Shown here: positions 12,001-13,395 of the stretch, one piece after another
How the letters are laid out: each line of letters starts with the position of its first letter
Position numbering within the stretch: the first letter of the stretch is position 1
Origin: CAZZIZ01 sp964654535
GTDB taxonomy: Bacteria > Bacteroidota > Bacteroidia > Chitinophagales > UBA2359
NCBI GenBank assembly: GCA_964654535.1
Contig: CAZZIZ010000071.1
Span: 1 to 15,163, forward strand
Length of the DNA stretch: 15,163 nucleotides
Direction: 5' to 3'
Made by a program: the position numbers and the translations under genes
Notes under the pieces: generated by a model
What the model was told of the DNA's origin: nothing
Database searches by the model: none
What the model saw: only the letters and a program-made list of their open reading frames with translations

Positions 12001-12160
12001 TAGGATTTCCAGCAAATGCAAAAGGACCAGGAATTGTATTACAAGTTGCCGTTAAGGAACCAGTAATATCAACAGCCGTAGCACATTCATCTTGTGCATG
12101 TACCGCTTGCATTGTGCAAAGGCAGAACAGCACCGAAAGCAGTGTTAAAATATTTTTCAT
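1..12160 (-). CDS. Giant modular secreted surface protein (adhesin-like), 3' end beyond left edge
   Basis: The frame opens with ATG at 12160-12158 and runs without a stop to base 2, giving at least 4053 residues. The start is chosen because it is followed at once by a Sec signal peptide: Lys at residue 2, a hydrophobic core around residues 4-15 and an A-Q cleavage region near residues 22-23, with mature Asp-Glu next. There is no lipobox Cys at the cleavage site. The rest is extracellular-type sequence rich in Gly, Thr, Asp, Ala and Cys, with no transmembrane segment or catalytic motif that I can see. Module order: PPC-like, fn3-like, acidic Ca-loop region, PPC-like, A1-A2-insert-A3, MAM-like, B1-C1-C2-C3-C4-D1-B2-C5-C6-B3-PKD-D2, Ca loop. 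The leader just upstream is A-rich (GGTAAAAAAACTATT), without a Shine-Dalgarno sequence, as is common in Bacteroidota. A role in adhesion or matrix is inferred from architecture. The anchoring or secretion signal should lie past the left edge and is unknown. Confidence 0.96.
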   Translation of the reverse strand, partial: MKNILTLLSVLFCLCTMQAVHAQDECATAVDITGSLTATCNTIPGPFAFAGNPNGLENACGEGSAPTDGIWFTFTAPFDGLLDVTNTLDPGTPDTQVQLETGGCGAQTCVFSDDDGGNGFTSAAMGTPIVSGTQYWIEWTDGWNGAPENMDVRFIEIPILSVSNITTTTADIGAATSSGSCMVEFGPTPFTPTGMGTDPTGGTITGLMPQTEYEVCYTTCDPFGDDQSGLCGYTGTDNPESIPAPSCVTFTTTSDAVCPEYNAISTGATCNGFQLCIGYIDTDQDGIGDNGENPTGTTMTVDFGAAGGGTFNTNGIAPMDTDGDGAADATGYCIDYVFDVQGCDPVASPNLVTLICPDGTEGVFNGTTLTAVDIIDTVFGIAGGQAFYPAVTANVTGAVCPAELDGSDAIAGFVEITAPDGTVCSTITGETPGCDVAGGNAAEPIQFNPIADPLLSSINGAGSFTCGIDITADLSYDCASCLVLCPAPLVVDACCNTITQGPLVDPALDGCVLGGATFAGAHLVSFPTGCDVNVIIHSGNDPAQTDTRLQLYDAGPSPAANCNNLVCIDSDDDGGPGFTSQLPPTLLTGGNDYVIEWDDRWSADGFDWDIVVVHEITTPASNPQDVCADGLPDVTDAITGLVVTTPTCITNLNNSVFWTLGTGGANPPLADLSNTGAELDAANFVNETCAPIIVNLEAWEGCAPFFQDAGTIAVTVYPAPMAAITTDDTATCGNLVADLVAVDGTVCETETVTCAADGPLSTAFATTATGMALAMAPAACAVPEATATCAGCAPATGCPTDAGSNFTGTIAEGDVFCFTDVAVSLTGVNDNAVTPDVQVVTLNHIWAEEMDIDILDNAGNIVFQVVNGDGQLPAGNGPIGPETLLVTLPAAGGPYSADVTDAAFCGDSGLDIAFYDAVCAPWVGDMDPANGTPIVVGSIPPDPGACPGPTNIALPSVDFAFMGDGVTDGGDGMNGMFDPAATTSTACGTAIPITYQMPGLIDPATCMPCTDVSETINVTVFALPVLDTDFTVPTVECGGDPIIDLGTCGVDALTILYDDGAGGMINSPTPPAALIPGLMTQTMTVNYTISGPGAPAGCEFTGSYDITCPASCAPMGMCPTAAGTTLMGVADGDAFCEGDAAVALTGATDGSYQTSFQLVAVNAIWGAEIEITITDGAGNQTIIPQGTLSQQGAPDPTQQLIATLCGADGPFTVTALDAAFCGDSSTDIEIYDETCGAFIADADPGNGTPVIIFSDPAAWADPADPAIGTGASCTIPVNIPLPVPGVPIFSGTGVTDGGDGAAGTFDPTGQGDVCGTAIAVDYSVTVNDAATCADCSQTVTANVTVYAPPVVDVDFTLPTMECGGEAIADLGNCTPDALVVLYDDGMGGAITNMAPPTLNPGDPDATVNFTVSNPNAPAGCEATGSYTITCPAGMCVADAPTMSIPGTDCGDGTTGAPFTVTDAGDGSTNAGEITEYLVIDDAAGTATGTPDGIISIGTLAAAQAAVDALADGDEICVTAITHVQAELDVIVSEIEGALAGLGLSLGLPATGNDLAAVYAAVQTLAGGAVVDLATIETLIANGAGGNVDLGAALGLPAGILTVDLSPFCYDFDAPVCVVGATCPVVSGTCPTDAGTIITGTILDGDVFCSTDAAVGLTGVNDNSLLSPDLQVVTLNHVWAEEMVVDILDGTGAIVQSFPAGSFPAGAAVPAQTLLTTLPGAGGPYSISALDGNFCGDSSFDIELYDAACDPWVADGDPTNGTPLATASAVPDPADPANPGGGGVSCTIPVVVSVTTGQYTFSGDGVTDGGDGATGTFDPAATTADACGTLTTITYEITNLIDPATCMACPEGTATLDVTVFAAPVVGVDFMVPSGFCGGDPITTVCPDLVVLYDDGAGGAVTNMAPPAASMAGDSDVTVNYEISNPNAPMGCVTIGSYTYACPVLSCAGFDSATQDVMDVCDGEPGNFSVLLTDPMGSILSPQIDDVVVTGSTNDLVVGPNVNPAGDATNGTCNISFNSDDTNAETVQFVTTPSNTTGATGTLDLIYNFQDFAGNGDFLVEFWDGTAYVPVFCNTDDDAGIGWTGVNPVSIDLADPFVELTDCALTLGGVTTGQGTGVSFLNVMDFHIRTTFTSTGGAAHGFSMDDIGVTVDGVQVYFEDFESCAISIANSTVSINWTDPTGGVTATSGLDWNDATGAFDFSHAFVHSGASFCAAEVQTVMYEVICDSDGSVISAGGLDVNVFPPIPTSAADLVTITIDPATGCMADIVFTAGCDATSVVVTEVTAPVDDTTGTASYTIDYVGAASPCCTSLSDTVTGPLDDDVNAGACNPATGAEDLFPLFAAAPAASATVQAAGVDGALEELCVDLSIVASAGGLNDENIAISIIDPVTGTEAFVFTGTTYGGASSTGAMSIVQCFTNDVTGAPLDGLFIGSNFTDLNLRILEADCAFGDALPTGSVLNSGTLSLFEACSFTEDVAYDCTIVPCTLTSGTCNACAACEESVMIDLTSGMVFNDSGDFGVDFTGGNFGANNPTYDPATNTGTWTIPAGLVNAFAAGGVNTLTLPDVVSDLCFTADIDVISGTTPFTVEFRIENGTGAPGNGGQALVFDAVVDGTGACSIGGGLADGTPVNGFTFTPGAPYSVVFALADFSNGPVPTDIIVDVSNIMLSICTPFTGPTISTTDPTTICVDGIGDPINVTVDVAGTAPDDIWVITDAATGLILGLPAGPPFDLDGAGPGVCNIYQVNSNDMNFMPAVGDDLAAIIAASTCANLSNPIVVTRNEVLPAVISTMDPTTICVDGVGDPINVTIDDPGAGMNGQWAITDAATGLVLALPAAPPFDLDGAGPGVCDIYWVNDTDAAFMLAVGDDLAATVSAACAELSNPITVIRNEVLPPVISTTDPTTICVDGVGDPINVTIDDVGVGATATWVITDDATGTVLALPPSPPFDLDGAGPGICSIYLLNATDANFAISVGDNIGVVASACAELSNPIVVVRNEVLPATISTMDPTTICVDGIGDPIDVSIDDAGSGMNGGWAITDAATGLVLALPAAPPFDLDGAGPGVCNIYWVNYSDANFALAAGDDLVATVAAACAALSNPIVVDRLEPPVVDAGMYGPICMQDGPITVTGSPADANGVWTGTQVTDNGDGTATFNPMMLAGQTITLTYSYTDPVSGCPTVVSTADVQVDDCPPGSCPMCAACEAPNELTIVNDFGFSGGPTETYDAATGVGTITYGVGIGSFGGHGFELDPTEVSALMNDDICIFADFVVTGDPVAFPLTLEWRIENTGVPGGFPSQWSAYDMVINGPGSFTLGGNVGSGTPSAAGFFDPNAAAPSLIVAVNTFNSSSVTDLVIEYSNFFATDGTCSPIISSPVISTTDPTTICVDGTPDPIDVTIDAPGIGGTSTWVITDDIGTILALPPAPPFDLDGAGPGICQIYLVDSDGSFMPTVGDNIGTQGSSTCAALSSPITVTRNEVLPASISTMDATTICVDGVPDPINVSIDDAGVGMNGQWAITDVATGLVLALPAAPPFDLDGAGIGVCAIYWVNSTDAAFMLAAGDDLAATVAAACAELSNPITVDRIDCAAMPCTLTSGACNACAVCDESVSVDLTAGGTVSDSGNFDVGFGNPTFGNFNPTYDPATNTGTWTIPAGSANAFAAGGVSGLTLPSIVNDLCFTADINVVSGDTPFVLEFRIENGFGAPGNGGSALEFNATVDGSGICSIGGSLADGSLNPGNQGTASVADFFSMPNPGDPTFTIVAALADFSDTPVATDIIVDISNISLSICTPAAPVTNDNALDVCASAASPIDITGFEPAMGGAWTDGAGAAVADATMVDANNGPFTYSFADMDGCPVTETVTYTVNPDPIVDAGTYGPICMQDGPITLTGTPTDAGGVWSGTQVTDNGDGTATFNPMMLAGQVITVTYDYTDANGCTGQSTADIQVDDCTVPTIDDETSIGDPCDCASPGNLDLNGDGFFDIIDDLVTITGPPGDIWTLTANGTPPVLDATGNPLPTNGTVTATEVSPGVYELVVYYLPDGSGFGLIEFTSTNLTGMNA
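224..262 (-). other. Dockerin/EF-hand-like calcium loop (residues 3967-3979)
   Basis: The residues DLNGDGFFDIIDD match the D-x-N-x-D-G-x-x-D-x-x-D calcium loop of dockerin type I and EF-hand motifs at all coordinating positions. Only one loop is visible, and the sequence after it is beta-type (ITGPPGDIW), so this is not a complete two-loop dockerin. Calcium binding is likely; a cohesin partner is not implied. Confidence 0.6.
335..571 (-). repeat. PKD-like repeat D2 (residues about 3864-3942)
   Basis: Second copy of D1: IVDAGTYGPICMQDGPITL, GVWSGTQVTDNGDGTATFNP, TYDYTDANGC and STADIQVDDC. It is two residues shorter than D1 in the loop before the last Cys. The strong conservation of the 22-residue core with D1, despite many synonymous changes, argues for maintained function. 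Confidence 0.88.
572..799 (-). other. PKD-like module between B3 and D2 (residues about 3788-3863)
   Basis: A single Ig/PKD-like module: VCASAASPIDITGFEP, then GGAWTDGAG, then GPFTYSFADMDGCPVTETV and TYTVNPDP. The G-x-W, F-x-Y-x-F-x-D-x-D-G-C-P and final T-Y-T-V elements are standard for PKD-like repeats of Bacteroidota surface proteins. It sits where a further C or D unit would be expected, so it varies the repeating order. Confidence 0.7.
800..1420 (-). repeat. Repeat B3 (residues 3581-3787)
   Basis: Very close to B1: CNACAVCDES, NPTYDPATNTGTWTIPAG, NAFAAGGV, LCFTADINV, RIENGFGAPGNGG, CSIGGSLADG and VDISNISLSIC. It carries an extra stretch of about 15 residues, containing NPGNQGTASVADFF, that B1 lacks. 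In the 17-codon block 1217-1267, compared with 4520-4570 of B1, every residue is identical while nine codons differ synonymously. Confidence 0.88.
1424..2050 (-). repeat. C repeats C5-C6 (residues 3371-3579)
   Basis: Two units starting at 2050 and 1732 (106 codons apart). C5 has STTDPTTICVDG and WVITDD, the subtype of C1 and C3. C6 has STMDATTICVDG, GMNGQWAITD and ALPAAPPFDLDGAG, the subtype of C2 and C4. The pair is thus one more copy of the C-C dimer. C6 reads GAGIGVC where the others read GAGPG. Confidence 0.9.
2051..2599 (-). repeat. Repeat B2, diverged copy (residues 3188-3370)
   Basis: Keeps the B-type opening cluster CPMCAACE and the landmarks TYDAATGVGTITYGVG, DDICIFADFVV, LTLEWRIENTG and VIEYSNFF, in the same order as B1 and B3, but differs in most intervening positions. 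It is placed between D1 and C5, so the arrangement B-C...C-D-B-C-C-B repeats at a higher level. Function unknown; presumably structural or binding. Confidence 0.8.
2600..2842 (-). repeat. PKD-like repeat D1 (residues 3107-3187)
   Basis: An 81-residue Ig/PKD-like module that begins VVDAGMYGPICMQDGPITV, has GVWTGTQVTDNGDGTATFNP in the middle and a TYSYTD-x5-C strand before a final STADVQVDD. This is the PKD-like form common in Bacteroidota gliding and adhesin proteins (G-x-W-x-G, then F-x-P, then Y-x-Y-x-D-x-x-G-C). A near-identical copy lies at 335-571. Confidence 0.88.
2843..4132 (-). repeat. Tandem C repeats C1-C4 (residues 2677-3106)
   Basis: Four tandem units starting at 4132, 3805, 3481 and 3160, so 106-109 codons each. 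Every unit has (T/V)IST(T/M)DPTTICVDG, GDPI(N/D)V, W(V/A)ITD, PPFDLDGAGPG(V/I)C, IY, VGD or AGD, and a closing LSNPI-V strand with VLPA/VLPP in the first three. C1 and C3 carry STTD and WVITD; C2 and C4 carry STMD, GMNG and WAITDAATGLVLALPAAP. The array is therefore two head-to-tail dimers. Modules of this kind recur in Saprospiria surface proteins, to my knowledge without an assigned function. Confidence 0.92.
4133..4717 (-). repeat. Repeat B1 (residues 2482-2676)
   Basis: First of three B modules. It opens with a CNACAACE cluster, then TYDPATNTGTWTIPAG, LCFTADIDV, FTVEFRIENG, CSIGGGLADG and the close VDVSNIMLSIC. The alternating strands and the F-x-IEN element suggest a beta sandwich of about 190 residues; no named family is recognised. 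It is nearly the same protein as B3 (800-1420), while the DNA differs mostly at third codon positions. Confidence 0.88.
4718..5185 (-). other. P-domain/jelly-roll-like region before the B/C array (residues about 2326-2481)
   Basis: Beta-rich module with LEELCVDLSIVASAG, NIAISIIDPVTG, a GTTYGGASSTG loop and NLRILEADCAFGD, closing with SGTLSLFEAC. The succession C-V-D-L-x-I, then I-x-I-I-D-P-x-T-G, then a Gly-rich loop, recalls P-domain-like or CUB-like sandwiches, but I cannot place it firmly. It ends right where the B1 Cys cluster begins. Confidence 0.4.
5186..6322 (-). other. MAM/lectin-like region plus Ig-like strands (residues 1947 to about 2325)
   Basis: Contains NFQDFAGNGDFLVEFWDG, then CNTDDDAGIGW, then FHIRTTFTSTGG and GFSMDDIGVTVDG at 5702-5750, followed by FEDFESC. 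The pattern of a glycine-containing FLVEFWDG strand, a DDDAG turn and a closing S-x-DDI-x-V strand is that of MAM/concanavalin A-like jelly rolls common in secreted bacterial proteins. The rest is beta-type with Cys pairs (MYEVICDSDGS). Binding to sugars or surfaces is plausible from the fold; I see no catalytic residues. Confidence 0.55.
6323..7270 (-). repeat. Large repeat A3 (residues 1631-1946)
   Basis: Third copy of the A unit, closer to A1 than to A2. It shares VTLNHVWAEEM, DILDGTGAIV, GAGGPYSISA, FCGDSSFDIELYDAAC, a DPTNGTP turn, GDGVTDGGDGATGTFDP, DPATCMAC, FCGGDP, LVVLYDDGAGG and GSYTYACP with A1. The high A1-A3 similarity across an intervening A2 plus insert suggests A1/A3 exchange or duplication later than the A2 split. 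Confidence 0.85.
7271..7852 (-). other. Ala/Gly/Leu-rich helical insert between A2 and A3 (residues 1437-1630)
   Basis: This stretch interrupts the tandem A array. After a beta-type opening (PGTDCGDGTTGAPFTVTD) come segments that read as amphipathic helices: GTLAAAQAAVDALADGDEI, VQAELDVIVSEIEGALAGL, NDLAAVYAAVQTLAGGA and VDLATIETLIANGAGG, before returning to beta-type, Cys-containing sequence (PFCYDFDAPVCV). It is the only clearly helical region in the 4053 residues. I do not recognise a family. It could be a self-association segment or a flexible stalk; both are guesses. Confidence 0.6.
7853..8803 (-). repeat. Large repeat A2 (residues 1120-1436)
   Basis: Second copy of the A unit, with the same landmarks in the same order: GDAFCEGD, VALTGA, WGAEIEITITD, FCGDSSTDIEIYD, GTGVTDGGDGAAGTFDP, a CADC pair, MECGGEA, VLYDDGMGG and GSYTITCP. 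It is the most diverged of the three in its first third: Asn-His-x-Trp is replaced by Asn-Ala-x-Trp. It is followed by the helical insert and not directly by A3. Confidence 0.85.
8804..9763 (-). repeat. Large repeat A1 (320 codons, residues 800-1119)
   Basis: First of three large repeats. Landmarks in order: TDAG-x-x-FTG at the start; GDVFCFTD; SLTGVNDN; VVTLNHIWAEEMDIDILD; a PAAGGPYS strand; FCGDSGLDI; a DPANGTP turn; GDGVTDGGDGMNGMFDP; a CMPC pair; VECGGDP; ILYDDGAGG; and a closing GSYDITCP. The first part (L-N-H-x-W followed by D-I-D-I-L-D) is faintly reminiscent of the P/Homo B sandwich of bacterial proteases, but that similarity is too weak to assert. The later FDP to TVF part is PKD-like. 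Confidence 0.85.
9764..10317 (-). other. Unassigned Ig-like/Cys-rich linker region (residues about 616-799)
   Basis: A beta-rich, Thr/Ala-rich stretch with a TVYPAP element near its middle and the terminal cluster CAGCAPATGC. The -VYP(A/D)- element followed by a strand, then a CG-containing strand and a DGT-x-C turn, recurs in the neighbouring upstream gene (for example NVYPDPADF and DIYPADF), so the two proteins share this module. I cannot name the family. It joins the second PPC-like domain to the A repeats. Confidence 0.45.
10318..10681 (-). other. PPC-like beta-sandwich module 2 (residues about 494-615)
   Basis: Paralogue of the N-terminal module. It has a GAHLVSFPTGCDV strand, DTRLQLYD, then CIDSDDDGGPGFTS and GGNDYVIEWDDRW. 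The shared elements DT-x-x-QL, SDDDGG-x-GFTS and Y-x-IEW-D-x-W align in the same order and spacing as in 11690-12091, indicating an internal duplication. The role is presumably structural or binding, at the cell surface. Confidence 0.7.
10682..11401 (-). other. Cys-rich region with two acidic Ca-binding-type loops (residues about 254-493)
   Basis: No named domain is recognised for the whole stretch. Two acidic loops are visible: DTDQDGIGD at 11294-11320 and DTDGDGAAD near 11177-11203. Both resemble thrombospondin type 3 / EF-hand-like calcium loops (D-x-D-x-D-G). They flank a Gly-rich stretch, and Cys residues precede and follow each loop. The region ends in a DCASC-x3-C cluster and a Cys-Cys pair just before the second PPC-like module. 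Calcium-stabilised, disulfide-bonded structure is inferred. Confidence 0.55.
11402..11689 (-). other. Fibronectin type III-like module (residues about 158-253)
   Basis: Starts with PILSVSNITTTTADIG, continues with a CMVEFGP strand, then GTITGLMPQTEYEVCY and ends CVTFTTT. The L-x-P-x-T-x-Y-x-V-x-Y motif followed by a terminal TFTT strand is the standard fn3 signature. An insertion between the Tyr-containing strand and the last strand (the FGDDQSGLCGYTGTDNPES region) makes it longer than a minimal fn3. It probably acts as a spacer or binding domain outside the cell. Confidence 0.75.
11690..12091 (-). other. PPC-like beta-sandwich module 1 (residues about 24-157)
   Basis: The mature N-terminus begins with a DECATAVDI-type opening and carries GIWFTFTAP, then DTQVQL, then SDDDGGNGFTS (DDDGG at 11810-11824), then SGTQYWIEWTDGW. 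This order (W-F-F strand, D-T-x-L strand, acidic DDDGG turn, G-x-x-Y-x-I-x-W strand) is that of bacterial pre-peptidase C-terminal-like sandwiches, which are often found in secreted Bacteroidota proteins. A second copy occurs at 10318-10681. Assigned by eye from motif order; no profile search was run. Confidence 0.7.
12092..12160 (-). other. Sec signal peptide of the giant protein
   Basis: Residues 1-23 have a short basic start (Lys2), a Leu/Val/Phe-rich core (residues 4-15) and a polar end finishing in Val-His-Ala-Gln before Asp-Glu. This is a typical type I signal peptide for export to the periplasm. Cys13 and Cys15 lie inside the core and not at a lipobox, so a lipoprotein is unlikely. The exact cleavage bond (after Ala22 or Gln23) cannot be fixed by eye. 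Confidence 0.9.
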
Positions 12161-12293
12161 AATAGTTTTTTTACCAAGCATTGGTGTTCATACTGCAAAA
12201 CATTCTCATATGTATCATAGTATAAACGTGACAAATTCAGTTATTTCTAACTGTTCCAAAATTTGTCTAATAAATTAATCTCAAAAGGGCGTT
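12161..12293 (-). promoter_or_regulatory. Intergenic region ahead of the giant gene
   Basis: A 133-bp AT-rich gap between the IPTL-CTERM gene and the giant gene, both on the minus strand. It holds the hairpin at 12230-12267 and a 69-nt leader that includes a CATATG palindrome and an A7 run just before the ATG. There is no Shine-Dalgarno sequence. No convincing Bacteroidota -33/-7 (TTTG...TAnnTTTG) promoter was found; the best -7 candidate, TGAATTTG, overlaps the hairpin and has poor spacing. Confidence 0.5.
12230..12267 (-). terminator. Two-part hairpin with GAAA loop between genes 2 and 3 (terminator or leader element)
   Basis: On the minus strand the sequence reads GACAAATT, TTGGAA, CAGTTA, GAAA, TAACTG, AATTTGTC. 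The outer arms (8 bp, 12260-12267 with 12230-12237) and inner arms (6 bp, 12248-12253 with 12238-12243) are perfect, with a 6-nt bulge on one side and a GNRA-type GAAA loop. It begins 26 nt after the upstream stop codon. It is not followed by a U-run, so a classical intrinsic terminator is uncertain; an RNA-processing or attenuating element is equally possible. Confidence 0.6.
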
Positions 12294-13352
12294 CTACGCC
12301 TCAACCAGCGTTAAATCCGATTCTCTTTTCCTCACATATATCGTAATCACAGAAAGAAGTGAAATTGCCAAGCATAACAATCCCCATTCTGAAGTAGTAG
12401 GTATTCCTGCGGCGATACAATCGTCGCCGACATTTACAGTAACTGTTGCAGAACCAACGCAGCCATTGCCATCTGAATAATCATAAGTGAAGGTGAACAT
12501 ACCAACACCGGCAGCACTAGGATCAAAAATTCCTGTGGTCGTAGCACCAGAAAATGTTCCACCAGGAGGTGAAGCAAACTGGCTGGCATCAAATGAACCG
12601 ACCTGAGTACATAATTCTGTAGGGATAGACAGCGTCACCATAGGATCACTCACAATTGACACTTGCGTACAATCGGTTAAGAACGAAGTTGCGTCACTTA
12701 GGGAGCGACAAACGTCCTGTAAAGAACCAAGCGTTTGTCCTACAGAACCGTCTACTATACCTGCATCTGCAGGTGGAAAGTTGACCGCACACACATAGTA
12801 ATCCCCTTCAGCTAGTCCCGCTGTAGGAAATACACCAGTACTATTTACCTGAAGGACAGTACCCGTTGCATTATTGACATCGCTTAAAATGTAACGTTGT
12901 CCATTGTCGGTAAACCAACCTCCAAAGCCCACACGCAATTCACCAGCTGGATCGGAAGAACAAGCTATAGGGTTAGACTCCTTCAAGAGTACAGGGAAAG
13001 GAGCTGTTAAGGATCCGCAATTCATAGTCGGATCTAAAGCGGCCACTGTTGGCGGAATTGTGGGTGCCACGAAGCCAAGCGCACACATATTATATGTAAA
13101 CGCTATAACATCGTAAGGCACGTTGAACATTGCCCCATCAGCGGCACCAAACTCACCAGTAACATTACTGGCAATAACGGCTCCACCAGCATCGGCTAAA
13201 ATGTAGGCGGTTTCAAAACACACCCCTTCATCCTCCCCGTCGCTACCGACGGTAACGCTACCAACATAACATTGCTGTGCGTTAATGGTTAGAGCTGATG
13301 CAAAAAGCATCAGTACTCCAACCATTTTTGAAATCTTATTAAAATTTATCAT
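12294..13352 (-). CDS. Secreted C-C-PKD modular protein with IPTL-CTERM-type sorting signal
   Basis: Complete 352-residue gene, ATG at 13352-13350, TAG at 12296-12294. Residues 1-25 are a Sec signal peptide (Lys6 and Lys9, a hydrophobic core around residues 11-21, an I-N-A end before Gln-Gln). Residues 26 to about 220 hold two modules with paired strands YILADAGGAVI and YILSDVNNATGTVL, each followed by an acidic/Gly loop; they resemble the C repeats of the giant gene. Residues of about 235-310 are PKD-like (PPGGTFSGA, GIFDPSAAGVGMFTFTYDY, GNGCVGSATVTV). The C-terminus is IPTTSEWG (317-324), a hydrophobic helix (325-340) and Arg-Lys-Arg (341-343): the three-part IPTL-CTERM pattern, which in known systems is processed by exosortase H. 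Surface attachment is therefore likely. A nine-residue tail after the basic cluster is longer than usual. It lies 43 bp after the upstream gene and may be co-transcribed with it. Confidence 0.93.
   Translation of the reverse strand: MINFNKISKMVGVLMLFASALTINAQQCYVGSVTVGSDGEDEGVCFETAYILADAGGAVIASNVTGEFGAADGAMFNVPYDVIAFTYNMCALGFVAPTIPPTVAALDPTMNCGSLTAPFPVLLKESNPIACSSDPAGELRVGFGGWFTDNGQRYILSDVNNATGTVLQVNSTGVFPTAGLAEGDYYVCAVNFPPADAGIVDGSVGQTLGSLQDVCRSLSDATSFLTDCTQVSIVSDPMVTLSIPTELCTQVGSFDASQFASPPGGTFSGATTTGIFDPSAAGVGMFTFTYDYSDGNGCVGSATVTVNVGDDCIAAGIPTTSEWGLLCLAISLLSVITIYVRKRESDLTLVEA
12330..12404 (-). other. IPTL-CTERM-type C-terminal sorting signal
   Basis: Residues 317-341: IPTTSEWG (12381-12404), then a Leu/Ile/Ala/Val-rich membrane helix and the start of the Arg-Lys-Arg cluster. 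The family consensus is IPTLSEWG or IPTLxxWG; here the fourth residue is Thr, not Leu. In characterised families such tails hold the protein in the inner membrane until an exosortase cuts and passes it on. No exosortase gene is present in this window. Confidence 0.85.
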
Positions 13353-13395
13353 TTGAGTTAATTTATATCTCTTTAATTAATTGGGCTTACAAATA
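13353..13395 (-). other. Short AT-rich intergenic gap
   Basis: 43 bp between the stop of the upstream Cys-rich gene and the ATG of the IPTL-CTERM gene. It contains only AT-rich sequence with TTAATT/AATTAA arms too weak to call a terminator. There is no ribosome-binding site of the Shine-Dalgarno type. The small gap and shared strand fit co-transcription, but that is inference. Confidence 0.5.

Noticed and set aside
12230..12260. Bacteroidota-type promoter (TGAATTTG as -7) for the giant gene
   Set aside because: It has one mismatch at a key position, the upstream TTTG is only about 17 nt away where about 19-21 is expected, and the whole site lies inside the hairpin. Not strong enough to call.
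11886..12278. Plus-strand frame of 130 codons crossing the start of the giant gene
   Set aside because: Most of it is the complement of the signal peptide and first PPC-like module. It has no recognisable product, and its tail is the AT-rich intergenic region.
12294..13352. Lipoprotein signal in the IPTL-CTERM gene (Cys28 near the cleavage region)
   Set aside because: The residues before Cys28 are Ala-Gln-Gln, which do not form a lipobox; cleavage after Ala25 by signal peptidase I fits better.
13353..13395. Possible terminator from TTAATT/AATTAA arms
   Set aside because: Only six A/T pairs with an 11-nt loop; this is expected by chance in AT-rich sequence.
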